Of a stretch of DNA of 19,009 nucleotides, positions 1 to 7,553 are shown piece after piece. The notes below the pieces were generated by a model, which searched no databases, was not told where the DNA came from, and worked only from the letters and a program-made list of their open reading frames with translations. How positions within the stretch are numbered: position 1 is the stretch's first letter; the number at the start of each line of letters is the position of its first letter. This DNA comes from Armatimonadota bacterium (GTDB lineage: Bacteria > Armatimonadota > UBA10988 > DTZQ01), in the NCBI GenBank assembly GCA_012961305.1, contig DTZQ01000091.1, forward strand, positions 1 through 19,009, given 5' to 3'. The position numbers and the translations under genes were made by a program.

Positions 1-67
1 CCACCAGAGCCCGTCTAATCTGTGGTTCATCGTCCACCACCAAAATTTTGGCCTCTGCAGGCACCAT
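1..67 (-). CDS. Response regulator receiver domain, N-terminal fragment (gene runs off the window)
   Basis: Reading leftward from an ATG at 67, the 22 visible residues begin MVPAEAKILVVDDEPQIRRA. This is the first beta strand and acidic pocket (VVDDE) of a CheY-like receiver domain. The start lies two bases after the stop of the histidine kinase at 70-1161, so the two form a translationally coupled two-component pair. The kinase is KdpD-like, so an OmpR/KdpE-type regulator is the likely identity. The phospho-accepting aspartate and the DNA-binding domain lie outside the window, so the class is inferred from the neighbour only. Confidence 0.85.
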   Translation of the reverse strand, partial: MVPAEAKILVVDDEPQIRRALV

Positions 68-69
68 TT

Positions 70-1161
70 TCACCCCTCCGCTAAGGGCAAAGTAAAGGCA
101 AAGGTAGCCCCCGGCCCCTCGGGATTGTTCTCCGCCCAAATGCGTCCTCCGTGGGCTTTCACAATCTCCGCGCAGAGGGTTAGACCCAAACCCGCTCCGG
201 GAACCTCCCTTTGCCCCCGATAGAACTTGGCAAAAACTTTGTCCTCTGCACCCGGCGGCAAGCCCGGACCAGCGTCGCGCACCCGCACCACGAGTTCATT
301 CCCTTCCACCCGGGCCGAAAGATGCACAGTTGCTTCCGGGGGACTGTACTTCAAAGCGTTTTCCACTAAGTTCCACACTACGCGCGCAATCTGCACATGG
401 TCCAGAGGCACCAGGGGCAACTCAGGGGGAAGGTCTGTTACTACCCGCGCGGCGGTGGTTTCGTCCAGTTCCCCCAGCACCGTACCAATCACCTCGGTAA
501 AGAGGTAGAGGTCCTTTTCCGGCTGCCATGCTCCGGCCTCTAACCGGGACAAATCCAATAGGTTGCTTACAATACGGTTCAGGTGGTCAGTTTCCTCCTC
601 AATGGCAGCCAATAATTCCCGCCGGTCAGCAGGGCTCAGGGGTATAGCCTCGTCGCGCAAACTGCTGACGAAAGCCTTGATGGAGGACAGGGGTGTGCGC
701 AACTCGTGGGAAGCCAAAGCCAGCAGTGTCTCCCGAAATCGCTGGGCTGCCAGTTCGGCCTCTGCTCGCGCCACCTCTCGGGCCAGGCGCTCCCGCTCGC
801 GGGCCCCGGCGGCTAAACGGCTGGTGATAAGGGCTACTCCCAACAGGACCAGCAACTCCAACCAATCCTGCGGGTCCGCTACCCGTAGAGTACCAATGGG
901 CGGAGTAAAACAAAAATTGAAAGCCACAAAAGCCAAAAGGGAAGCCGCAATGGCAGGGCCTAACCCTCCCATAATGGCTGTGACCAGCACTACGAGCAGG
1001 TAAAAGAGGGAAACATTGGCGATGTTGAGCGATTGACGCAGGAGCCACATCAAGCCCGTCGCCCCGGCTACGCCCAAAAAGGCTGTTGCATAGCGAGTGC
1101 TGAGCCGCTCCTCAAGAGAAAGACTCAAGGTAAAAGAACTCGCTGCTTCCTCCTCGGACAT
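70..1161 (-). CDS. KdpD-type sensor histidine kinase without the N-terminal KdpD/USP domains
   Basis: A 363-residue membrane histidine kinase. After a short cytoplasmic N-terminus there are about four hydrophobic segments (about 27-42, 50-66, 68-86, 100-115). They include FNFCFTPP, typical of the DUF4118 membrane domain of KdpD. A charged linker leads to the HisKA domain with the phospho-accepting His152 in ASHELRTPLSS. The HATPase domain follows, with an N-box (NLVENALKYSP) and G boxes (DAGPGLPPG, GAGLGLTL). Full KdpD is about 900 residues and carries KdpD and USP domains first; both are absent here, so this is a short KdpD-like kinase. The start is supported by GGGAGGAAG just upstream. It is coupled to the response regulator at 67. 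No kdpFABC genes are visible, so a potassium signal is only a family-based guess. Confidence 0.9.
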   Translation of the reverse strand: MSEEEAASSFTLSLSLEERLSTRYATAFLGVAGATGLMWLLRQSLNIANVSLFYLLVVLVTAIMGGLGPAIAASLLAFVAFNFCFTPPIGTLRVADPQDWLELLVLLGVALITSRLAAGARERERLAREVARAEAELAAQRFRETLLALASHELRTPLSSIKAFVSSLRDEAIPLSPADRRELLAAIEEETDHLNRIVSNLLDLSRLEAGAWQPEKDLYLFTEVIGTVLGELDETTAARVVTDLPPELPLVPLDHVQIARVVWNLVENALKYSPPEATVHLSARVEGNELVVRVRDAGPGLPPGAEDKVFAKFYRGQREVPGAGLGLTLCAEIVKAHGGRIWAENNPEGPGATFAFTLPLAEG

Positions 1162-1188
1162 CTTTGCTTCCTCCCACCGTGCCGAAGG

Positions 1189-1209
1189 ATTACGCTTTGC
1201 ACATTACGC
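1189..1209. repeat. Short direct repeat ATTACGC x2 upstream of the kinase gene
   Basis: ATTACGC occurs at 1189-1195 and again at 1203-1209, a 14-base period, in the 55-base gap between the sialidase-like gene stop and the kinase start. Another TTAC pair follows at 1211-1220. Response regulators often bind direct repeats, so autoregulation is possible. The repeat is short and could be chance. Confidence 0.3.
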
Positions 1210-1216
1210 CTTACAA

Positions 1217-2992
1217 TTACCCCTCCGGAATTCGCCAGCGCGTGGCGGCAATATGAGTGACCCCGTCGCCCGTGGTGTGGTAGTAAACGGTCACCAAGGT
1301 TCCATCCTCAGCCTGCTGGGTTATGGGGTAGCCCAAGTCGCTGCCGCTACGCTGGCCGTCGGCCCGCAGTACGAACTCATGAGCAATGTCCCATGTTTTC
1401 CCCCCGTCTCGGCTCAAGCAGGCACGAATACCCATCGGCGGGCGGCGGTAGCCGTAGGTGCAGAGGACGGAACCGTCGGGCAAGACCAGCAGATGGGCCG
1501 GGTAGCCCCATATAGGCGTCCGGGCGGGGGGACTCCAGGTGAGGCCGCCGTCGTGGGAGACGGCCTGATAGAGGTAGCCGTGGCGGTCGGGCTCCGGACG
1601 CATCAGGGCGAGGATAGTGCCGTCCGGTGCCTCAGCAAGGGCCGTCTCCGTGAAGCCGAGGAGGCCCTCCTCCGGGACCCAGAGGTCTGGCAAGCGGCTG
1701 GCCTCCGCCTCCGGCTGGAGCGGTGAAAGGCGTTCCAGCCGGGTTGGAGGGGCGAGGGGTAGTAGTTGCCAAGAGTCGCCTTCGTCATCTGAGCGCAGGA
1801 CCCAACTCGTACTCCGTCCTCCTGCCAGCGGGGACAGGGAGGTGTCAGGCTTCTCCCGCCCGTAGACGGCGACCAAGTGAATCCCCTCTCGCGTCTTCAA
1901 CTCCGCGGCCTGGTTGTAGTTCATCAGCGAAGCCTGCGGCGGAACCTCAATTTCCCACCGCTCCCAAGTCCCGCTCCTTGGCAGTTTCCGGGCTGCGTAC
2001 GCGCCGCTGAGGTAGGCCACCACGCCGGGCCGAACCTCACGAGTTACGAACCCCCGAGCCCGGAACTCCTCTTCCTGCTCCTTGGGCACTTCCCGCCAGC
2101 CGTAGGCGCGGGCATAGGCCTGACCACCGTCCCGGCGCCTTCGGGCTGGCCTCACTGGCCACTCGCCTTCCACCTCTATCCAAGTTCGACCGCCGTCTTT
2201 GGACATCCGGCGCGCGCCGCCGCCTGTGGGGTCAATATGGGAGCGACGCACGCGGGTGCTGAAGGCCAGGTAAAGGGTGCCTTCTCTGCCCTTCACCAGG
2301 GAGGGGAAACAGGCGTAGATGCCGGGCCGCTTGTAGATTATGATGTGCTCTGCTCCCTCCACCACCGGCGGTTTGTACAGCAGGTAACGCACGTAATCCC
2401 AGTAAGCCTCGCCCGTAGCCGGGCTCGAACAGGAGCCGAAGCCGATGAGGTTACGGCCTTGGTGGGCAGGAGGGGTGAACTTCCCCGGTGCGTCCAGGGC
2501 TATTTGGCCGTCCACCCACAGCCGCAAGTCCTGAGCTTTGACCTCCAGCCGATAGATGTGGAAGTCATCGGTAGTGTCCAAGCGGTAGGAGAGGCCCAAG
2601 CGGTGGAACTCGACCCGGTCGGGGTAAAAGGTCAGGCCAGCCTCGTGGACGCCGTCGGCCATGAGCAGTACCACTCCCGCTGGGCCGCTGCAGGAGACTA
2701 CCCGCAGCCGGACCTCTGCCACCGCACCCAGTTTGGGGTGCGCATACCAGCGCCGGGAGTAGAAACGCAACTGGGTCTTCTCCGTACCCCGGTCTACTAC
2801 GTGTAGTTTACCGGCCACCACTTCGGCGAAGGTATTCTCCCCCGGATGGAGGTTCCAGGGCCATTCCAACCGCTCTGGAAGTTCCTCCCCTTCGTAGCCA
2901 CCGTCCCAACGGAGCAGTTTTGCAACCTCCGGCGCGTTCATCGCCTCCCCGATAACGAACAATCCTGCCCAGATGAGCAATTCCATCCGCAT
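1217..2992 (-). CDS. Sialidase-fold (Asp-box/BNR repeat) protein with N-terminal concanavalin-like domain
   Basis: A 591-residue protein. The N-terminal about 200 residues look like a LamG/concanavalin-type beta sandwich (for example LRLWVDGQIALDAPGKF). From about 215 a six-bladed sialidase propeller follows, with four Asp boxes: SKDGGRTW (264-271), SDDEGDSW (401-408), SHDGGLTW (479-486) and SRDGGKTW (527-534). The family contains exo-sialidases and many glycan-active or carbohydrate-binding relatives. The usual FRIP arginine motif of true sialidases is not obvious; the equivalent region reads YKRPGIYACFPSL, so the substrate is unknown. The N-terminus is only weakly hydrophobic, so secretion is uncertain. 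An alternative start, Met18 at 2941, has GGGGAGG two bases upstream, which is close spacing. It has its own promoter at 3135-3163 and is followed 55 bases later by the kinase gene. Confidence 0.82.
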   Translation of the reverse strand: MRMELLIWAGLFVIGEAMNAPEVAKLLRWDGGYEGEELPERLEWPWNLHPGENTFAEVVAGKLHVVDRGTEKTQLRFYSRRWYAHPKLGAVAEVRLRVVSCSGPAGVVLLMADGVHEAGLTFYPDRVEFHRLGLSYRLDTTDDFHIYRLEVKAQDLRLWVDGQIALDAPGKFTPPAHQGRNLIGFGSCSSPATGEAYWDYVRYLLYKPPVVEGAEHIIIYKRPGIYACFPSLVKGREGTLYLAFSTRVRRSHIDPTGGGARRMSKDGGRTWIEVEGEWPVRPARRRRDGGQAYARAYGWREVPKEQEEEFRARGFVTREVRPGVVAYLSGAYAARKLPRSGTWERWEIEVPPQASLMNYNQAAELKTREGIHLVAVYGREKPDTSLSPLAGGRSTSWVLRSDDEGDSWQLLPLAPPTRLERLSPLQPEAEASRLPDLWVPEEGLLGFTETALAEAPDGTILALMRPEPDRHGYLYQAVSHDGGLTWSPPARTPIWGYPAHLLVLPDGSVLCTYGYRRPPMGIRACLSRDGGKTWDIAHEFVLRADGQRSGSDLGYPITQQAEDGTLVTVYYHTTGDGVTHIAATRWRIPEG

Positions 2993-3134
2993 TGTGCGCT
3001 TAACCCCATAGCCCCAAGTCCCGGGCCGGTATTAGGCCCCCTCCTGCAGAAGGGTAGAGAACCTGTAATTACTCAGCCCTTGCCCCTTGTCCTAACGGGA
3101 AGGCCGTCGTACCTTATCATCCTTCCAACCGGCA

Positions 3135-3163
3135 ATTATACCACAACCTCTCTCCTGGTGCAA
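3135..3163 (-). promoter_or_regulatory. Sigma-70-type promoter for the sialidase-like gene
   Basis: On the minus strand, TTGCAC (3158-3163) and a perfect TATAAT (3135-3140) are separated by exactly 17 bases. The predicted transcription start near 3128 gives a leader of about 135 bases to the start at 2992. The promoter lies between DUF362 and the sialidase-like gene, so the latter need not depend on read-through. Confidence 0.7.
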
Positions 3164-3219
3164 CCTCTCCTAAGAAGGCTGTTGTCGGGCCAGCGGGCAG
3201 GAATAGTGACCTGCGGCGG

Positions 3220-3234
3220 GGGCAACTTATGCCC
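3220..3234 (-). other. Small hairpin after the DUF362 gene (weak terminator candidate)
   Basis: GGGCA and TGCCC (3220-3224 and 3230-3234) can pair around a five-base loop just beyond the DUF362 stop codon. No T-run follows on the minus strand, so it does not meet the standard for an intrinsic terminator. The rest of the gap 2993-3258 holds only the sialidase promoter and an untranslated leader as far as I can see. Confidence 0.25.
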
Positions 3235-3258
3235 GTAGAAAGCCACAAATTCTCAGTC

Positions 3259-4089
3259 CTACTGGGCGCGCTGGAAGGGACGCCGTAGGGAGGTGACCTT
3301 TGGGCCCAGGATTTCGATTTCAGCCAGGCGGGCTTGGCCCAGCCCCCATTCGCCAGCCAAGGCAATGTGGTGCACCTCTCCCTCCGCGAAGCCCATCACT
3401 GCTGCAGCCACCGCATCCACCGCCACCACATCCCGGCTGGCCAGGACGACCTTCATCCCCACCGGCCGACCGTGAATCTCCTGCCGCTCCAGGCCCACGA
3501 TTCCGTCAATGATGTTGAGGGTGGGAGGAACAACTTGCGCCAGGTCAACGATTTTCTCATCGAAGCCCTGGTGCATCGCGCTGCGGTCCTTCACCAAGCA
3601 CCCCATCAGGTTCTTGAGGCCCAGGGTCACCAGGGCTGGCGGAGTGTGAACCTTCAGCACCGGCAGGTTGATGAGCACTTCACACTCCACCACCGTCCGG
3701 GCGATTCCAAAGGTTTCCTGGTGCAGCGGACGGGGAACTCGCAGGAAGACCTCCTCCTCGCGATTGAAATCCGCCAGTTTGGCTCCATACCGCCGGGCTA
3801 CTTCCGCAAAGCCGAAGTCCTCAAAGGCCTGGCTGATGTCGCAGCCCCCTCCCTCGCCGATGATTGCCTCGCGCACCCCACAATCGCGCAGGTATTGCAG
3901 CACCCCTTCCAACAGGCTCGGATGAGTAATTACTCCACTGGCAGCGGGCCGAGCCGCAGTGATGTTCGGTTTCAGCAAGACCTTTGAGCTCGGCAGGAGC
4001 AACTCCTGTGCGTTCAGCCGCTCCATCAGGCGATAAGCAATGCCCACCCCATCTTCCCCTTGCTCGATAAATACCTGTGCCTTGGCCAT
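3259..4089 (-). CDS. DUF362 domain-containing protein
   Basis: A 276-residue soluble protein matching DUF362 across its length. The N-terminal region has KVLLKPNITAA and GVITHPSLLEGV, followed by GVREAIIGEGGG. The central part reads LINLPVLKVHTPPALVTLGLKNLMGC, the most recognisable family signature, then VDAVAAAVMGF, with GWGLGQARLAEIEILGP at the end. Biochemical function of DUF362 is not established. Many members carry a C-terminal ferredoxin-like 2[4Fe-4S] domain; here there is none, and only three scattered cysteines are present. The start has GGAGGG seven bases upstream. It is driven by a near-ideal promoter at 4184-4212 and is divergent from the CLC gene. Confidence 0.88.
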   Translation of the reverse strand: MAKAQVFIEQGEDGVGIAYRLMERLNAQELLLPSSKVLLKPNITAARPAASGVITHPSLLEGVLQYLRDCGVREAIIGEGGGCDISQAFEDFGFAEVARRYGAKLADFNREEEVFLRVPRPLHQETFGIARTVVECEVLINLPVLKVHTPPALVTLGLKNLMGCLVKDRSAMHQGFDEKIVDLAQVVPPTLNIIDGIVGLERQEIHGRPVGMKVVLASRDVVAVDAVAAAVMGFAEGEVHHIALAGEWGLGQARLAEIEILGPKVTSLRRPFQRAQ

Positions 4090-4183
4090 CGTTTTCCCTC
4101 CGCTTGTCCGCCGGTGCGGTCGGTTCTAACAGATAGAGGCAACGTTTGAAATACTCAGAGGCTCTATTCCCAAGTTCTTCCCC

Positions 4184-4212
4184 ATTATACGACCTTCAAG
4201 CCATTATGTCAA
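4184..4212 (-). promoter_or_regulatory. Perfect consensus sigma-70 promoter for the DUF362 gene
   Basis: On the minus strand TTGACA (4207-4212) and TATAAT (4184-4189) are both exact consensus hexamers with an ideal 17-base spacer (4190-4206). The predicted start near 4177 gives an 85-90 base leader before the ATG at 4089. A match this complete implies strong intrinsic transcription unless repressed, and an 18-bp palindrome overlaps the -35 hexamer. Confidence 0.88.
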
Positions 4213-4224
4213 TCGCGATTTACA
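4207..4224. promoter_or_regulatory. 18-bp palindromic operator candidate between DUF362 and CLC genes
   Basis: TGTcAATCGCGATTtACA is a near-perfect dyad: eight of nine base pairs match, with a perfect ten-base core AATCGCGATT at 4211-4220. It covers the -35 hexamer of the DUF362 promoter and sits about 10 bases upstream of the candidate CLC -35 element, so one bound dimer could affect both directions. I do not recognise the regulator; the site is not the classical CRP, Rex or Fur consensus. Confidence 0.6.
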
Positions 4225-4232
4225 TTTACGGC

Positions 4233-4261
4233 TTGCCCTTTTGCCGTTTTTATGGTACATT
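4233..4261 (+). promoter_or_regulatory. Possible promoter for the CLC gene
   Basis: TTGCCC (4233-4238) and TACATT (4256-4261) are 17 bases apart, and TGG precedes the -10 element as an extended -10. The hexamers match consensus at three and four of six positions. An overlapping TATAAA at 4261-4266 is an alternative -10. The leader to the ATG at 4384 would be about 115 bases. Confidence 0.35.
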
Positions 4262-4383
4262 ATAAATTTGGGGGGAGGAATTACCATTTTATTCGTTCCA
4301 CTTACCCCCGTGGTATTGGGCAAAGCCCGGTGTTTCCACCGTTCTCGTTAGTTCCAGGTTTTAAATTTAGGAGAGGGCTCAAA

Positions 4384-6453
4384 ATGGCAAGGAGAAAAGA
4401 GGTGCCAGAAGGACCGAAAAACTACCTGCGGCGATTGCTGTGCTACTTACAAACCTCGCAGACTGGGGGTCTGGTGCTGCTGGCCGTTATAGTGGGAGCG
4501 GCCGCGGGCGTGGGGGCGGTAGTATTTCGGGCGCTGATTGAAGCAGCCCGGAATGGGTTCTTTGAGGGATTGGGCAACGTGCTGCTGTTTTTGGGGCCTT
4601 ACCGAGTAATTCTCTTTCCGGCTTTGGGAGGGGCAATTGTAGGCCCTCTCATTTACTTCCTGGCCCGGGAGGCCAAAGGGCATGGAGTACCGGAGGTCAT
4701 GGACGCCGTGGCCTTGCAAGATGGGCGCATTCGCCCGCGGGTAGCAGTGGTTAAGTCGTTGGCCTCCAGCATCTGTATAGGGTCAGGGGGCTCCGCCGGA
4801 CGAGAAGGGCCCATTGTGCAAATCGGCTCCGCTTTGGGTTCCACCATCGGCCAACTGCTGAAGTTGAATCCGGAACGGGTTCGTCTGCTGGTGGCTTGCG
4901 GAGCGGCTGGAGGCATATCTGCCACCTTCAATGCTCCTATTGCCGGAGCGATTTTCGCCCTGGAGGTGATACTCCGTCAGTTTACCACCGACTCCTTTGG
5001 GATGGTCGTGCTTTCCTCGGTCACCGCCGCCGTTGTCGCCCGCCGCGCCTTCGGAGACACACCGGCCTTTGCCGTACCTCCCTATTCCCTGGTTAGCGCC
5101 TGGGAATTGCCGCTTTATTTCCTGCTTGGAATTATCGCCGCCTTAGTGGGAATTGCGTTTGTGCGCTGCCTTTATGGCTGCGAGGACCTGTGGGACCGGT
5201 GGAAGGCCCTGCCAGAGTACCTCAAACCGATTTCCGGGGGAGTAGTAATTGGAATCATCGGAGTTTGGTTCCCCCACATTTTCGGAGTGGGTTACGAGAC
5301 CATTGAGACCGTTCTCCGCAGCGAGGTCACCTTGGGCCTGGTCGCGCTGCTTATGGTTTTTAAGGTTCTGGCTACTTCGGTGACGATTGGGTCGGGCGGG
5401 TCGGGGGGCATATTTGCGCCTTCGCTGTTCATTGGGGCGATGATGGGCAGTGCCTTCGGGCAACTGGTGCATGCCTGCTTCCCTCAGGTGACTGCCGATG
5501 CCGGTGCCTATGCCATAGTGGGCATGGGGGCAGTTTTCGCCGCTGCCGCCCATGCGCCCATGGTTTCGGTGCTTATCCTGTTTGAGATGACCAACGACTA
5601 TGCTATTATCCTCCCCCTGATGACCTCGGTGGTAGTGGCTACTATTCTCTCTCAGCGGCTCCAACGGGAGAACATCTACACCCTAAAATTGTTGCGCCGG
5701 GGCATTGATATAACCCTGCGGCGGGACATCAATTTGATGGATACTATCTTGGTGGAAGAGGCCATGACTCGCGACCCGGACACTGTACCGGCTGACCTGC
5801 CGGTGAACGCCCTGCGGCAGCGGTTCCAAGAAACCTGGCATCACGGGTTTCCCGTGTTGGATGAGCAGAACCGCCTGGTAGGCGTGGTCACCTTGACGGA
5901 CCTGGAAAAGGTGGACCGCTCCCAGTCGAACCAACTGACTGCCGGAGACATCTGCACCAAGGAAGTTTTAACTTGCTTCCCGGATGAGACTTTAAACGAG
6001 GCTTTGAAACGCTTCGGAGTGAGAGACGTAGGACGCCTGCCGGTCGTGGACCGAGCCGACCCGCGCCGAGTGGTGGGCCTGCTGCGGCGGGGAGACATCG
6101 TGAGCACCTATGCCCAGGCCGCTTTACGACACTCTGACCACCTGATGCGCCTCGAGCGGGCGAGAAAAGCAGATATGCCTGACGCAACCTTTGTGGAAAT
6201 TGAGGTGGCACCAGACTCGGAGTTGGTAGGACGACAGGTGCAGGAATTGTGTTTGCCCCAGGAATGCCTGCTGGTATCCATCCGGCGGGGAGCCCGGACG
6301 ATTATTCCCCACGGAGACACCGTATTTGAGGCCTATGACCGCATTCTGGCTCTACAGCGCGGCTCCGGCGCGGAAGCACTGCGCCAGGCCGCTGCCCGCC
6401 GCCGGCCCCAGGATACAGGCGAAAGCGAGAAATGCTCCGCAGGAAACGTCTAA
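4384..6453 (+). CDS. CLC-family chloride channel/transporter with CBS pair and TrkA-C domain
   Basis: A 689-residue membrane protein when started at the ATG preceded by AGGAGAGGG (4369-4377). A longer frame opens at 4252 but has no ribosome-binding site and begins inside the promoter. The CLC pore domain spans about 20-440, with signatures GSGGSAGREGP (gating Glu141), NAPIAGAIFALE, GSGGSGGIFAPS and the pore tyrosine candidate Tyr432. Two CBS domains follow at about 455-580, then a TrkA-C (RCK-C) domain at about 595-660. CBS and TrkA-C domains usually bind nucleotides or small ligands and gate the pore. Two pore residues differ from E. coli ClcA: its Ser107 position reads His100 in GHGVP, and the internal proton glutamate (Glu203) is Val195. 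Channel-like conduction or altered coupling is therefore possible. Confidence 0.93.
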   Translation: MARRKEVPEGPKNYLRRLLCYLQTSQTGGLVLLAVIVGAAAGVGAVVFRALIEAARNGFFEGLGNVLLFLGPYRVILFPALGGAIVGPLIYFLAREAKGHGVPEVMDAVALQDGRIRPRVAVVKSLASSICIGSGGSAGREGPIVQIGSALGSTIGQLLKLNPERVRLLVACGAAGGISATFNAPIAGAIFALEVILRQFTTDSFGMVVLSSVTAAVVARRAFGDTPAFAVPPYSLVSAWELPLYFLLGIIAALVGIAFVRCLYGCEDLWDRWKALPEYLKPISGGVVIGIIGVWFPHIFGVGYETIETVLRSEVTLGLVALLMVFKVLATSVTIGSGGSGGIFAPSLFIGAMMGSAFGQLVHACFPQVTADAGAYAIVGMGAVFAAAAHAPMVSVLILFEMTNDYAIILPLMTSVVVATILSQRLQRENIYTLKLLRRGIDITLRRDINLMDTILVEEAMTRDPDTVPADLPVNALRQRFQETWHHGFPVLDEQNRLVGVVTLTDLEKVDRSQSNQLTAGDICTKEVLTCFPDETLNEALKRFGVRDVGRLPVVDRADPRRVVGLLRRGDIVSTYAQAALRHSDHLMRLERARKADMPDATFVEIEVAPDSELVGRQVQELCLPQECLLVSIRRGARTIIPHGDTVFEAYDRILALQRGSGAEALRQAAARRRPQDTGESEKCSAGNV

Positions 6454-6504
6454 ACCGCACCCCAACCGGCAGAGGTTAAGCAACCCACTTGGACTGCTCA
6501 GCCG

Positions 6505-6518
6505 AAGCGTTGACGCTT
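6505..6518. other. Small hairpin between convergent CLC and UroD genes
   Basis: AAGCG-TTGA-CGCTT forms a five-base-pair stem in the 74-base gap between two convergent stop codons. There is no T-run on either strand, so this is at best a weak bidirectional termination element. Nothing else is recognisable in the gap. Confidence 0.25.
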
Positions 6519-6527
6519 AGATGAGGG

Positions 6528-7508
6528 TTATTGAGAGGCATAGATGTATTCTCCATACTCTACGAAGGACTCTGACATTGCTTTTATCTTCTCCTCCGAG
6601 TGACCTACGGCCTGTGGGGCCCCGTACCACTTAGCAATGAACCCACCGTGGAACTTGCCAAAGGCCTCAATCAGTTTTTTCGCATACTGGCGAACGTCTT
6701 CCACCGTTCCTTTCACCATGGTCTGTTGAATATCCACCGGGCACCAGAAGCAGAGCCTGCCGCCGAATTTACGCGAAAGTTCCTCTACCCCCATGTTCTC
6801 CTGCTGGTCCATCTGAATGACCTGCAAACCTGCCTCAATGAGGTCCTCCAGGAGTTCGGTAATGTGTCCACAACTGTGGAGGAAAGTGAGCATACCGTAT
6901 TCGCGGGCTACGGTGTAAACCCGGGCATATCGGGGCTTAAAGAACTCGCGGAATAGGTGGGGAGAAATCATAGGACGGTCCTGCAGTCCCCAATCGTCAC
7001 AGGAGATAATACCATCGGCCCCAATCTCCGCGAACTGCCTGACTGCATCAATGGCTATGTCCGCCAACTTATCAAGAAGTTGCCCTAATTCTTGGGGGTG
7101 TTCATAAGGGTCCGTCCAGGCTTCCACGTGTCCCCGGAGGTATTCGAGCCGATGTATCAGGCTGAGGGGCACGCTGGCCAGCACGAATTTCTCCTCCGCG
7201 TTGGCTTCTATCATCTGCTTTGCCCGTTCGTACCTTGCCAGCAAGTCATAGTTGGGGAACCGGTAATTCTCCAAGAGGGAATAATCGCTGAGGGGATGGA
7301 ACTTCACCTGCCCCATAGTCCGGCCCGCCGGGTCCTTCTGCCATATGCATCCCCACTCATCCTCTCCCTCAACCTTAGGGCTCCAATCGGGGTCAGGGTC
7401 GGGCCCAACGTGCAGGAAATCACTCCCCCAAGGCGGGGGCAAATCGCGGGGAACCCTGTCCGGGCCCTGGAATAAAACAGCACGTCTCACGCGCTCCTTT
7501 CCGGTCAT
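6528..7508 (-). CDS. Uroporphyrinogen decarboxylase (UroD)-family, MtaA/MtbA-like methyltransferase
   Basis: A 326-residue TIM-barrel protein starting at MTGKERVRRAV. AAAGGAGG lies eight bases upstream of this ATG; a frame eight codons longer would place that site inside the coding region. UroD-family features include ADGIISCDDWG (about 164-174), FLHSCGHITELLEDL (about 209-223) and the late FWCPVDIQQT segment. His211 and Cys213 match the HxC zinc motif of methylcobamide:thiol methyltransferases. A third ligand could be Cys253 or Cys256, closer than in MtaA, so zinc ligation is uncertain. True HemE lacks this HxC, so haem synthesis is unlikely. It is the last gene of an operon behind two QueG/RdhA-like Fe-S proteins, which suggests corrinoid or methyl-transfer chemistry. 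No corrinoid protein is present in the window. Confidence 0.85.
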   Translation of the reverse strand: MTGKERVRRAVLFQGPDRVPRDLPPPWGSDFLHVGPDPDPDWSPKVEGEDEWGCIWQKDPAGRTMGQVKFHPLSDYSLLENYRFPNYDLLARYERAKQMIEANAEEKFVLASVPLSLIHRLEYLRGHVEAWTDPYEHPQELGQLLDKLADIAIDAVRQFAEIGADGIISCDDWGLQDRPMISPHLFREFFKPRYARVYTVAREYGMLTFLHSCGHITELLEDLIEAGLQVIQMDQQENMGVEELSRKFGGRLCFWCPVDIQQTMVKGTVEDVRQYAKKLIEAFGKFHGGFIAKWYGAPQAVGHSEEKIKAMSESFVEYGEYIYASQ

Positions 7509-7553
7509 GGTTGATTCCTCCTTTAGGGCCAAACTCTTATGCGCTATCCGCCC

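Noticed and set aside
1877..2806. 309-codon plus-strand open frame opposite the sialidase-like gene
   Set aside because: The minus strand carries clear Asp boxes here; the plus frame has low-complexity, unrelated composition.
3060..3120. Possible short leader peptide (about 15 codons) in the sialidase-like gene's leader
   Set aside because: The only upstream purines are too close to the ATG for a usual ribosome site, and there is no regulatory-codon run or attenuator hairpin.
3334..3987. Long plus-strand open frame (about 217 codons) opposite DUF362
   Set aside because: Antisense shadow in GC-rich coding sequence; no family motif and no ribosome-binding site that I can see.
4252..4383. Upstream in-frame extension of the CLC gene starting at ATG 4252
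   Set aside because: No ribosome-binding site is found before it, it starts inside the promoter region, and the encoded 44 residues do not resemble a CLC N-terminus. The ATG at 4384 has AGGAGAGGG.
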